A stretch of 21,745 bases of DNA from an uncultured Ezakiella sp. (GTDB taxonomy: Bacteria > Bacillota > Clostridia > Tissierellales > Peptoniphilaceae): contig NZ_CALTVH010000016.1 in NCBI RefSeq assembly GCF_943913045.1, positions 1 through 21,745 on the forward strand. The letters are read 5' to 3'. Below are positions 14,704-21,745 of the stretch, piece after piece. The position numbers and the translations under genes were made by a program. The notes below the pieces were generated by a model. The model saw nothing but the letters and a program-made list of their open reading frames with translations, was not told the DNA's origin and ran no database searches. Numbering within the stretch: position 1 is the first letter of the stretch; every line of letters starts with the position of its first letter.

Positions 14704-16672
14704 ATTTTTTAATAAACAAAATATAAGTATTTGGATAAGTCCGATATTAATGATTATATTAACTGGTTTTTTAATATATTTAAATATATATTTAGGAATA
14801 GTCGGATTGATATTTACAATAATATCAGTATTCAATGCTATAGAGACACAATCTAATAAAAATAAAGAATTCAAAGAATTTGTTGAAAATTTAGATATTG
14901 CATTTGAAGGATTCACTAAAACCGCTATTTTTACAATGCCTTTCCCAATTGTCGTACTTAATAATAATTATGAAATAGTATGGTTCAATCAAAGATTTAA
15001 ACAAATGGTCGGTGAAAAGGGAAATTTAGCTGAAAAGGAAATAATTGATATAATTCCGGTTATCGAAAATGAATATTTAGATTCTAATGATATTGGATCA
15101 TTCAATATAGATTTTTCATTGAAAAAATACGAAGTTTTCAAAAATACTACTCATGCTGTAGGAAAAGCTAGAATGACTTTATTATATTTCTTAGATATTA
15201 CAGAAAGTGAAAAAGTCTATAATGATTATATCAACGAAAAAATGGTAGCTTTTGACATAAGAAATGACAATTATGAAGAATTAAATCAACAAACCTCAAG
15301 TGAAAGAAGACCGATATTATTCGCTGAAATAGATAGTATAATTACTTCTTACTTTCATAAACATGGAGGATTTATTAAGAAAAGTGATACTGGAAGATAT
15401 GTAGCGGTAACTCAAAAAATAGAGTTAGATAATATGATACAAGATAAATTTTCTTTCGTAGAAGAAGTAAGAAATGTGAATTCTAGTAGAACTCTACCTC
15501 CGACACTTTCAATTGGTATTGGAATTAATGAAGAAAGTCCAAGGTTAAATGAGAAATCTGCAAATGATGCTTTAGGAATAGCATTGGGAAGAGGTGGGGA
15601 TCAGATAGTTATTAAATCAAAAGATCAATTGGATTATTTTGGTGGTAAAAATAGAGCCACAGAAAAGAGAACAAAGGTCAAGGCTAGAGTTGTAGCGAAT
15701 GCATTGAATCAGTATATTCAAAAAGCTAGTGATATCTATATATCTGGACATAAGAATCCAGATATGGACTCTCTTGGTTCATCAATTGGACTTTGGTATT
15801 CAGCTATGAAATTAAATAAAAAGGCTTATATAGTTCTCAGCGAAATTACCGAACCTATTAGAACTCTATATGATTATTCAATAAAAAATATTGAAAATCT
15901 TAAAGATTACATAATAAGTCCAGAAGAAGCTTATGAAAATATCAGGGCATCTTCACTAATTATAGTTACAGATAATCACAGAAGAAATTCGATAGAAGAA
16001 CCAAGGTTATTTGAGAAAACAAATTCAGTTGTAGTTATAGACCATCATAGAAGAGGTAGCGATTATATAGATAATGCGATATTAAATTATGAAGAACCTT
16101 CCGCATCATCAGCATCTGAGTTAGTAACAGAAATGCTTATGTATATGGAAGATAAAGTTGATATAGATAAGGCTGTAGCAGATGCGTTATTAGCTGGAAT
16201 TATGATGGATACAAAAAACTTTAAACAACAAACTGGAATAAGAACATTTGAAGCAGCTGCAGTACTAAGAGAAAATGGAGCTGAAACAAGTCTTGTAGAC
16301 GGATTACTTTCAGAAAGTTTTGATACTGTAAAATTAAAATCAGAAATAATCGGATCTACAGAAATCTATAAAGATAAATACGCTATAGGCGTTTATCATG
16401 GAGACGATGAGAATAGTACATTAGTGGCATCTCTAGCTGCTGATGAATTATCACAAATAAAAAATGTTGAGGCATCATTTGTTTTAACACCATCAAAAGG
16501 AAAAGTTCATATATCAGCAAGATCTGCTGGAGATGTATCAGTTCAATTGATTATGGAAAAATTAAATGGTGGTGGTCATAGAACTATGGCGGCAACTCAA
16601 TTAGATGTTAATATGGAAGAAGCGATAAAATTGCTTAAGAAGGCAATTAACGAATATGCCAAGGAGGAATAA
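14693..16672 (+). CDS. gdpP: c-di-AMP phosphodiesterase GdpP
   Basis: This 659-residue membrane-bound enzyme hydrolyses cyclic di-AMP to pApA, lowering the second messenger that controls potassium, osmolyte and cell-wall homeostasis. Order of domains: two N-terminal membrane helices (about 13-52), a PAS domain (about 75-165, FPIVVLNNNYEIVWFNQRF), a degenerate GGDEF domain (about 195-310, no GGDEF motif), then DHH and DHHA1 phosphodiesterase domains. Metal-binding motifs are intact: His353, Asp357 and Asp359 in GHKNPDMDS, DNHRR near 427, the DHH triplet at 450-452 and GIMMDTKNF. The DHHA1 loop GGGHRTMAA is present. I chose the ATG at 14693 (GAGG upstream) over an in-frame TTG at 14678. The stop shares one base with the rplI start. 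Confidence 0.95.
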   Translation: MDNKFFNKQNISIWISPILMIILTGFLIYLNIYLGIVGLIFTIISVFNAIETQSNKNKEFKEFVENLDIAFEGFTKTAIFTMPFPIVVLNNNYEIVWFNQRFKQMVGEKGNLAEKEIIDIIPVIENEYLDSNDIGSFNIDFSLKKYEVFKNTTHAVGKARMTLLYFLDITESEKVYNDYINEKMVAFDIRNDNYEELNQQTSSERRPILFAEIDSIITSYFHKHGGFIKKSDTGRYVAVTQKIELDNMIQDKFSFVEEVRNVNSSRTLPPTLSIGIGINEESPRLNEKSANDALGIALGRGGDQIVIKSKDQLDYFGGKNRATEKRTKVKARVVANALNQYIQKASDIYISGHKNPDMDSLGSSIGLWYSAMKLNKKAYIVLSEITEPIRTLYDYSIKNIENLKDYIISPEEAYENIRASSLIIVTDNHRRNSIEEPRLFEKTNSVVVIDHHRRGSDYIDNAILNYEEPSASSASELVTEMLMYMEDKVDIDKAVADALLAGIMMDTKNFKQQTGIRTFEAAAVLRENGAETSLVDGLLSESFDTVKLKSEIIGSTEIYKDKYAIGVYHGDDENSTLVASLAADELSQIKNVEASFVLTPSKGKVHISARSAGDVSVQLIMEKLNGGGHRTMAATQLDVNMEEAIKLLKKAINEYAKEE

Positions 16673-17115
16673 TGAAAGTTATATTAAAACAAGATGTTAA
16701 AGGATTAGGTAGTGCTGGAGAACTTGTAAATGCTAAGACAGGATATGCAAGAAACTTTTTAATACCAAATAATCTAGCTGTAGAAGCTACTAAAGAAAAC
16801 AAACAAAAATGGGAAGAAGAACAAGCTAGAATGAAAGCTGAATTTGAACAAAATAAAGCAGAAGCTGAAGAATTAAAAGCTAAATTAGAAAAGTCAGAAA
16901 TTCTTGTTTTAAAGAAAGCTGGTGCTGATGGAAGATTATTTGGATCTGTAACATCAGGAGATATTTCAGATTCTTTAGAAAAAAAAGGATTCAATATAGA
17001 TAAAAAGAAAATTGAATTAGGAGATAATCTAAAAGAAGCTGGAGAGTATACAGTTAATATTAGAGTATTTCCAGAAATGTTAGCGCAAGTTAAAGTTATA
17101 GTAAAGGGTGAGTAG
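16672..17115 (+). CDS. rplI: 50S ribosomal protein L9
   Basis: This 147-residue protein of the large ribosomal subunit binds 23S rRNA near the L1 stalk. The N-terminal RNA-binding domain is textbook: MKVILKQDVKGLG, then GYARNFLIPNNLAV. A long charged central helix (about 41-80, rich in Glu, Lys and Ala) connects to the C-terminal domain (DGRLFGSVTS onward). The length is normal (about 148). AAGGAGGA (16660-16667) is a strong ribosome binding site inside the end of gdpP. Initiation overlaps the gdpP stop by one base. Confidence 0.97.
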   Translation: MKVILKQDVKGLGSAGELVNAKTGYARNFLIPNNLAVEATKENKQKWEEEQARMKAEFEQNKAEAEELKAKLEKSEILVLKKAGADGRLFGSVTSGDISDSLEKKGFNIDKKKIELGDNLKEAGEYTVNIRVFPEMLAQVKVIVKGE

Positions 17116-17123
17116 AAATAATT

Positions 17124-17438
17124 ATGGAAGGTAATTACGTACCAAATGATATAAATACGGAAAAGGCAATATTGGGTTTAGTAATCCTTCATAATGATTT
17201 AGCAAATAAATTAATTGAAAGAATTACTAGTAACGACTTTTATGATTTAAGAAATGAAACAATATTTAGAGCTATTAAAAATTTAAATATAGAAAATAAG
17301 CCGATAGACTTAACCACTTTAAAAGATAAGCTAGAGTCAATGGGGAGCTTAGATGAAGTTGGTGGAGAAGAATATATAGCAACTTTAGTTGGTGGAAATT
17401 ATTACAAGAGTAATTTCGATGCATATATAGTATTGTAA
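17124..17438 (+). CDS. dnaB: DnaB N-terminal domain fragment
   Basis: These 104 residues hold the DnaB N-terminal domain, which forms the collar of the hexamer and binds primase. PNDINTEKAILGLVILHND and DFYDLRNETIFRAI are typical. The frame is cut at YIVL, before the linker helix. The gene starts 8 bases after the rplI stop. GGGTGA (17106-17111) is the only plausible ribosome binding site and is rather distant. Confidence 0.8.
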   Translation: MEGNYVPNDINTEKAILGLVILHNDLANKLIERITSNDFYDLRNETIFRAIKNLNIENKPIDLTTLKDKLESMGSLDEVGGEEYIATLVGGNYYKSNFDAYIVL

Positions 17439-17449
17439 AAGAAAAGTCC

Positions 17450-18463
17450 ATGCTAAGAAGTTTATTAACTGTTGGTGATGAATTAATTAATAAAGTTAAG
17501 TCAACATCAAGTACTTCTGAAGAATTAATTGGTCAATTTTCAGAAAAATTATTTAATTTAAGCAATTATAGTGATAAAGAAGGATTAACTAGATTAAATC
17601 TTATGGTTGAAGACACATTGGGACATATTTTTGAAATGTCTCAAAATCAAGGAGATTTAACAGGAGTTACTACAGGATTTAGAGATTTAGATAGGCAATT
17701 ATCTGGATTACAAAATTCAGATATGGTTTTATTAGCCGCTAGACCATCAATGGGGAAAACTGCACTAGGGGTTCACATGGCATTGAATGCAGCTTTAGCA
17801 GGTAAAAAAGTTGCAGTATTCTCGTTAGAAATGAGTAAGAGACAATTGCTATTTAGAATACTTTCAGTGCTTACAAATGTCGATCTTAAAGATATAATTT
17901 CCGGGCAAATAGCAGAAAAGGACTGGGAATTAATATATAATTCAGCAAATACTATAAATGATTTAGATATGTATATAGACGATACAGCGAGTATTTCACT
18001 AACTGAATTGAGAGCTAAGGCTAAAAGATTAAAAGTTGAAAGTGGTATAGATTTGATACTAATTGACTACTTACAATTAATGACTGTAGATACAGGAAGA
18101 GTTGAAAATAGACAACAAGAAATTTCAAGTATATCAAGAGGATTAAAAGCTCTTGCTAAAGAATTAAATGTTCCAATATTAGCATTGTCACAATTATCAA
18201 GAAAATCAGAAGAAAGAACTAATAAGAGACCTATGATGTCTGACTTAAGAGAATCTGGAGCTATAGAGCAGGATGCTGACGTAGTAATGATGCTCTATAG
18301 AGATGACTATTATGAAGACGCGGATGAAGTAGAGAGACCAAATCTTATAGAGGTAATTATTGCTAAGCATAGAAATGGTCCAACTGGAACAGTAGAATTA
18401 TTCTTTAAAAAAGAAAACACCAAGTTTTACGATTTGGATTATAGCGACAATGTTAATAACTAA
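17450..18463 (+). CDS. dnaB: DnaB C-terminal RecA-like helicase fragment
   Basis: These 337 residues carry the linker helix and the full RecA-like motor. Visible are TGFRDLDRQLSGLQ, Walker A ARPSMGKT (97-104), SLEMS, Walker B LIDYLQL (Asp206), ALSQLSR, the arginine-rich segment RPMMSDLRESGAIEQDAD, and YRDDYY. The ATG at 17450 is internal to the ancestral gene and has only a weak AAAGAAAAG site, so this start is an artefact of the broken frame unless the halves are truly made separately. The stop overlaps the acetyltransferase gene by 14 bases. Confidence 0.8.
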   Translation: MLRSLLTVGDELINKVKSTSSTSEELIGQFSEKLFNLSNYSDKEGLTRLNLMVEDTLGHIFEMSQNQGDLTGVTTGFRDLDRQLSGLQNSDMVLLAARPSMGKTALGVHMALNAALAGKKVAVFSLEMSKRQLLFRILSVLTNVDLKDIISGQIAEKDWELIYNSANTINDLDMYIDDTASISLTELRAKAKRLKVESGIDLILIDYLQLMTVDTGRVENRQQEISSISRGLKALAKELNVPILALSQLSRKSEERTNKRPMMSDLRESGAIEQDADVVMMLYRDDYYEDADEVERPNLIEVIIAKHRNGPTGTVELFFKKENTKFYDLDYSDNVNN

Positions 18464-19052
18464 AGATGAATATATTATAAGGCCTCTTATCAGAGAGGAT
18501 GCTAAGCTTCTAAAATCTTGGGGGAGTTTTAATGATCCTCTTTATCATGGCTATGAATATAATAATCTTACTGAGAAAGAAGAAGATATTTGGTATAGAT
18601 TAAAGAGGAAAATTCATAGATCAGAATATTTTTCAGTTATATCTCATGATAATCATCTAATAGGATATATAGGAATAAAACAAATAAATTTAATGCTTAA
18701 ATCAGCTCTTTTAGGTATAGTTTTAGATCCGAATTATACTTCAAAATCTTATGGTACTAAAATAATGAGTGATTTTTTAGATTATTATTTTATCGATAAA
18801 GAAATGAGAGTTTTGAATTTAGAAGTAAATTCATGGAATAAACGAGCTATTCGACTATATGAGAAATTTGGTTTTGAAATTAAAAATAGTAAATTCATAG
18901 TGTTTGAAAATCAATCATTAGATTTAAGCAAAGAAGAGTATAAAGATATAAGAGATGATTTTAAATATATCAATTCAACATTGCAAACAAAAATTTATAA
19001 GATGAAATTAGAAAGACAGGTTTACCTTAATGAGATTAGAAATAGAAAATAG
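18450..19052 (+). CDS. GNAT-family N-acetyltransferase, RimJ/RimL-like
   Basis: This 200-residue cytosolic enzyme should move an acetyl group from acetyl-CoA to an amine. The start YIIRPLIREDAKLLKSW is the usual opening of RimJ/RimL-like members. The acetyl-CoA pyrophosphate loop is a variant, K-S-Y-G-T-K (99-104), after GIVLDPNYTS. The motif B region NSWNKRAIRLYEKFGF (127-142) is strongly conserved. The last 50 residues are a charged tail beyond the core fold. The substrate is unknown; protein N-termini and amino metabolites are both possible. Its ATG lies inside dnaB and its 3' end overlaps the DnaD gene by 23 bases, so it is co-translated with replication genes. Confidence 0.85.
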   Translation: MLITKDEYIIRPLIREDAKLLKSWGSFNDPLYHGYEYNNLTEKEEDIWYRLKRKIHRSEYFSVISHDNHLIGYIGIKQINLMLKSALLGIVLDPNYTSKSYGTKIMSDFLDYYFIDKEMRVLNLEVNSWNKRAIRLYEKFGFEIKNSKFIVFENQSLDLSKEEYKDIRDDFKYINSTLQTKIYKMKLERQVYLNEIRNRK

Positions 19053-19851
19053 TCAATTAGATTTAGGGACTACACCAATTGAAAATATGTTTATAAACAC
19101 TTATTTGTCTAGAGCGAACGAAATACAAATTAAGGTCTATTTGTATGCTTTGATGAATGCATATAGTGGAAATACAAATATCTCAAATCTCAATATAGCC
19201 AATGAGATGGGAATTAGTGAGGGGCAAGTAATAGATTCATGGAATTATTGGATCGATGAAGGTATTGTTGAAATAATAGATGATAGATATATATTTAAAT
19301 CAGTGAGATTCCAATATATTAAGGCGCTAGCTCCATCGTTGTCAGAAATGGAATTTGAAAACGAAGATTCCAATAGTAAAACTTTCGCAGGAGAATGGAC
19401 TAAAAATACTTTAAGTGAAGAGTCTATTGATTCGAAAGAAATGATAGAAAATATTGAACAATTTATTTCTGAAGGACAAAATTTAGAACAAAAATTAAAT
19501 GAACGAGAGATTAAAAAATTAATAAACTTAAAAAATGATTTTGGAGTAAGTGGGGAATTTATTTCCTATGCTTATATGATGGCGTCAAATATTAGAGAAA
19601 AAAAATCTGTTGATCCAGTTGTAGCTACTATGAGAAATTGGATGTTAGATGGAGCAACTGATTTTGAAAAACTTGAATTATATTTGGAAAAAAGTTCAAA
19701 AGAACAAGAAGAAAAGAAAGCCAAGAAATCGACAAGTAAAAAACAAAATTTACATGAAAAAGACGACAGAATGAGCAAGGAAGAAAGATTGAAATTCATT
19801 GAAGAAAAATTAAAAAGAGAAATTCCAATCAAAAGGAAAGATAAAAAATGA
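19030..19851 (+). CDS. DnaD-domain primosome protein
   Basis: This 273-residue protein probably helps load the replicative helicase. The N-terminal part (about 15-90) looks like the winged-helix domain of DnaD, with FINTYLSRANEIQIKVYLYALM, then IANEMGISEGQVIDSWNYWIDEGIV. The C-terminal DnaD/DnaB_2 domain lies at about 135-220 and ends in the diagnostic VDPVVATMRNWMLDGATD. The tail (from about 225) is strongly basic and Lys/Glu-rich, which suits DNA binding. Its start lies inside the acetyltransferase gene, and its stop overlaps the loader gene by 4 bases (ATGA). In B. subtilis DnaD acts with DnaB and DnaI at oriC and in restart. Whether this copy is the only DnaD cannot be told here. Confidence 0.88.
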   Translation: MRLEIENSQLDLGTTPIENMFINTYLSRANEIQIKVYLYALMNAYSGNTNISNLNIANEMGISEGQVIDSWNYWIDEGIVEIIDDRYIFKSVRFQYIKALAPSLSEMEFENEDSNSKTFAGEWTKNTLSEESIDSKEMIENIEQFISEGQNLEQKLNEREIKKLINLKNDFGVSGEFISYAYMMASNIREKKSVDPVVATMRNWMLDGATDFEKLELYLEKSSKEQEEKKAKKSTSKKQNLHEKDDRMSKEERLKFIEEKLKREIPIKRKDKK

Positions 19852-20798
19852 GTAAAACAAGCGAAATTTTACAAAAAAGAAGAAAACAAAATGAAATAAA
19901 TCTTGAAAATAGAATAAAAGAAGTTTGCGAAAAAGATAATCATATATGCGAATACAATGATTTAATTCGAAGAAAAAATATCGAAAGAATTATGAATTCT
20001 TTAAAAAATAACGATACAGAAAATTTAAGCGAGGAAATATCTGAGTTAACAAGGAAAAGAGATGAATTATTAAGTAAAAATGGATTTCCTTTAGATTATC
20101 TGGAGATGAAATATCACTGCGATATATGTAATGATACAGGATCTGTTGGGACTCAAGTTTGTGAATGTGTTAAAAAGATAAAAATTGAAAATCTTTACGA
20201 ATTAAGTGAAATTGGAAAATCTATTGAAGAAGAAAACTTTGAAAATTTTGATTTTAATGTTTTTAGAAAAAACAGACAAGAAGGCGAAGAAATTAGTCCT
20301 TATGAAAATATGAAAGATTTATATGAACAATTTTATGCATATTCAGAACATTTTGACACAGATTCGGTAAGTCTTTATTTATATGGACCGGTAGGAACTG
20401 GTAAGACTTATATGCTTAACTCCATAGCTAAGAAAGTGTTGGATAATGGTTATAGTGTTATTTATCTTTCAGAAACACAACTTATCAATGATATTTTAGA
20501 ATATAAATTTGCTTTTTCAGATGCCAAAGCTGAATTAAAACCAAAATATAATATAATTAATAGTTGTGATTTATTAATAATTGATGATTTAGGAGCAAAT
20601 AATACCAATGATATTGCTAAAGCAGCTTTATTTGAAGTTTTAAATACAAGATTAGTTAAAAAATTACCCGTTATCATATCTTCGAACTTAGATCCTGAAG
20701 ATTTAAGACAAGTGTTTGATATGAGGATTTACTCAAGAATTGTAGGAAAATATTTCCAAAGAAGATTTTACGGTAATGATATAAGGATGCGTCGATGA
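19848..20798 (+). CDS. DnaC/DnaI-like AAA+ helicase loader
   Basis: This 316-residue AAA+ ATPase is likely to load DnaB onto single-stranded DNA. The N-terminal part (about 1-85) is a charged helical region. A zinc-binding cluster follows: Cys91-x2-Cys94-x10-Cys105-x-Cys107. The AAA+ core has Walker A GPVGTGKT (180-187), Walker B LLIIDDLG (Asp246-Asp247), a sensor region VIISSNLDPEDL and a C-terminal arginine in DMRIYSRIVGKYFQ. This layout matches DnaI-type loaders, whose N-terminal zinc domain contacts the helicase. The start overlaps the DnaD gene stop as ATGA, and the stop overlaps the next gene in the same way. Together with dnaB and the DnaD gene it makes a primosome cassette. Confidence 0.9.
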   Translation: MSKTSEILQKRRKQNEINLENRIKEVCEKDNHICEYNDLIRRKNIERIMNSLKNNDTENLSEEISELTRKRDELLSKNGFPLDYLEMKYHCDICNDTGSVGTQVCECVKKIKIENLYELSEIGKSIEEENFENFDFNVFRKNRQEGEEISPYENMKDLYEQFYAYSEHFDTDSVSLYLYGPVGTGKTYMLNSIAKKVLDNGYSVIYLSETQLINDILEYKFAFSDAKAELKPKYNIINSCDLLIIDDLGANNTNDIAKAALFEVLNTRLVKKLPVIISSNLDPEDLRQVFDMRIYSRIVGKYFQRRFYGNDIRMRR

Positions 20799-21448
20799 AA
20801 AATATATCAAAATCTGAATTCATTAGATTAGTAAAATTTAATAATTCTTTAGGAATATCGAACGATATAATCATTGAAAATCAAGCGAGCTCATTTATCA
20901 AAAATATAGAATTAGATTTAAGACATTCTTTTGCTATAATTACAGGTACAGGACTTAATGGAGCGATAGGATTAGCAATTACTCGTCACTTGATAGCATT
21001 AAGTAAAGATGTATCCCTGTTTATAATAAAAACTAATGATAATTTAAGTAAAGAATTTACTAATCAATTAGAAATAATAAAAAATTTAGGTATAAAAATA
21101 AATGAACTAGAAACACTAGAAGAATTATCTAGTTTTCCTGAATATATTAAAAATTATAATACCATCATCGATGCGATATTAGGTGTTGAATATGATAATG
21201 AGCATATTGATGGTGTGGAGTATGTAATAGACTCGATTAATAAATCAAGAAGATTTATAATGTCAGTCGATATACCTTCGGGGCTTGATTATGAAGAAAA
21301 GAATCAGAGGATAGTACCTGTTTATCCGGATATTGTAATTACATATCATGCAATGAAAGAAACCTTGAATATGAAATCCGGTATATATAGCACTAAAGTA
21401 ATTGTAGAGAATATAGGACTTTTGGAGAGAGAAAATGTTAGATATTAA
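20795..21448 (+). CDS. stand-alone YjeF N-terminal (NAD(P)HX epimerase-like) domain protein
   Basis: This 217-residue protein has the Rossmann-like YjeF_N fold. Shared features are IIENQASSFI near the start, a glycine loop followed by ARHL-type helix (51-66), LEIIKNLGI, TIIDAILG (Asp126), the hallmark SVDIPSGLD (157-165), and KETLNMKSGIYSTKVIVENIGL at the end. Active epimerases repair hydrated NAD(P)H. Here the usual GxGNNGGDGL loop reads GTGLNGAIGL: the first Asn and the Asp are lost, and FGTG after Asp126 is LGVE. Activity is therefore doubtful. The ADP-dependent dehydratase domain that often follows is absent. It overlaps the loader gene by 4 bases and serS by 14, so it belongs to the operon. 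Confidence 0.82.
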   Translation: MKNISKSEFIRLVKFNNSLGISNDIIIENQASSFIKNIELDLRHSFAIITGTGLNGAIGLAITRHLIALSKDVSLFIIKTNDNLSKEFTNQLEIIKNLGIKINELETLEELSSFPEYIKNYNTIIDAILGVEYDNEHIDGVEYVIDSINKSRRFIMSVDIPSGLDYEEKNQRIVPVYPDIVITYHAMKETLNMKSGIYSTKVIVENIGLLERENVRY

Positions 21449-21745
21449 ATTAATAAGAGAAAACAAAGAAAAATACATAGAAGGCTTAAAAAAAAGATTC
21501 GGCGATTTTCCAATTGACGAAATAATTGAAATTGATAGAGAGAGAAGAGAGTTAATTACAGAGTCTGAAACAAAAAAAGCTGAACAAAATAAAGTTTCAA
21601 AATCTATTCCTCAATTGAAAAAAGAAGGTAAAGATGTAAGTGAAGTCTTATCTCAGATGAAAGAATTATCAACTGAGGTAAAAGAATTGTCTGATAGGGT
21701 AAGAAAACTTGATGAAATTATTGAAAATAAATTATTATACCTGTC
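21435..21745 (+). CDS. serS: seryl-tRNA synthetase, 5' part only
   Basis: The first 103 codons of a seryl-tRNA synthetase run off the right edge of the window. MLDIKLIRENKEKYIEGLKKR is the usual SerRS opening. The rest is the long antiparallel coiled-coil arm (rich in Glu, Lys and Leu, through KELSDRVRKLDEIIENKLL) that holds the extra arm of tRNA-Ser. The class II catalytic core lies beyond the window. GGAGAGA (21424-21430) precedes the ATG inside the YjeF-like gene. Confidence 0.93.
   Translation, partial: MLDIKLIRENKEKYIEGLKKRFGDFPIDEIIEIDRERRELITESETKKAEQNKVSKSIPQLKKEGKDVSEVLSQMKELSTEVKELSDRVRKLDEIIENKLLYL

Larger units (their letters stand above)
17124..18463 (+). pseudogene. dnaB: replicative DNA helicase DnaB, interrupted by a one-base frameshift
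   Basis: The two parts of one DnaB (B. subtilis DnaC) lie in different frames. The first frame ends at a stop at 17436-17438. The second, in the -1 frame, is open through IVKEKSMLRSL from 17432 on. Adding one base near 17430 would give a continuous family-like sequence, AYI-x-IVKEKSMLR, of about 446 residues, a normal DnaB length. Everything else in the protein is well conserved. DnaB is essential, so the likeliest explanations are a sequence or assembly error or a very recent mutation. Translation as two chains is possible, because an ATG at 17450 follows the stop by 11 bases. No slippery heptamer for programmed -1 shifting is seen. Confidence 0.85.

Noticed and set aside
17421..17440. Programmed -1 frameshifting as the explanation for the dnaB break
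   Set aside because: There is no X-XXY-YYZ slippery heptamer and no obvious downstream stem. DnaB genes are not known for such recoding.

Overview
The window is AT-rich (roughly 70 % A+T by eye) with Gram-positive style Shine-Dalgarno sites, a lipoprotein transporter and the yybS-gdpP-rplI-dnaB gene order typical of Bacillota. The long OppB (496 aa), the DnaD plus DnaI-like pair and the gene styles suggest a low-GC anaerobic or facultative coccus of the Tissierellia/Peptoniphilaceae kind. That placement is an inference from style and gene order, not from a database match.

Layout. 1-448: AT-rich flank with no convincing gene but a textbook sigma-A promoter (273-301) pointing right. About 405-1850: an IS110-family insertion sequence on the minus strand, with a DEDD/serine recombinase (449-1624) and, upstream of it, a GC-richer structured stretch (1651-1814) that looks like the element's bridge RNA. 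1898-8619: an oligopeptide ABC transporter of the Ami/Opp type. The lipoprotein oppA has its own terminator, and oppB-oppC-oppD-oppF follow from a separate promoter. 8869-9906: a secreted NlpC/P60 (C40) peptidoglycan hydrolase with two SH3-like repeats and a WalR-like box just upstream of its promoter. 10009-10839: purine nucleoside phosphorylase. 10883-13657: a UvrD-like helicase fused to a RecB-type PD-(D/E)XK nuclease domain, starting 14 bases after a terminator.

13738 to the right edge: one tightly packed operon, almost every gene overlapping the next. It holds a DUF2232 membrane protein (yybS), the c-di-AMP phosphodiesterase gdpP, ribosomal protein L9 (rplI), the replicative helicase dnaB, a GNAT acetyltransferase, a DnaD-domain protein, a DnaC/DnaI-like helicase loader, a stand-alone YjeF N-terminal domain protein and the start of serS. 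It joins c-di-AMP turnover, translation and primosome assembly. dnaB is broken by what reads as a single missing base near 17430; in an otherwise intact essential operon this is either a sequence error or a real split gene.

The most interesting signals are the candidate bridge RNA, whose predicted promoter start coincides with a closing stem; the dnaB frameshift; the WalR-like site at the cell-wall hydrolase; the helicase-nuclease fusion without a complete Fe-S cysteine set; and a YjeF-type protein with a degraded glycine loop inside a replication/translation operon. No wholly unknown multi-gene system could be supported.
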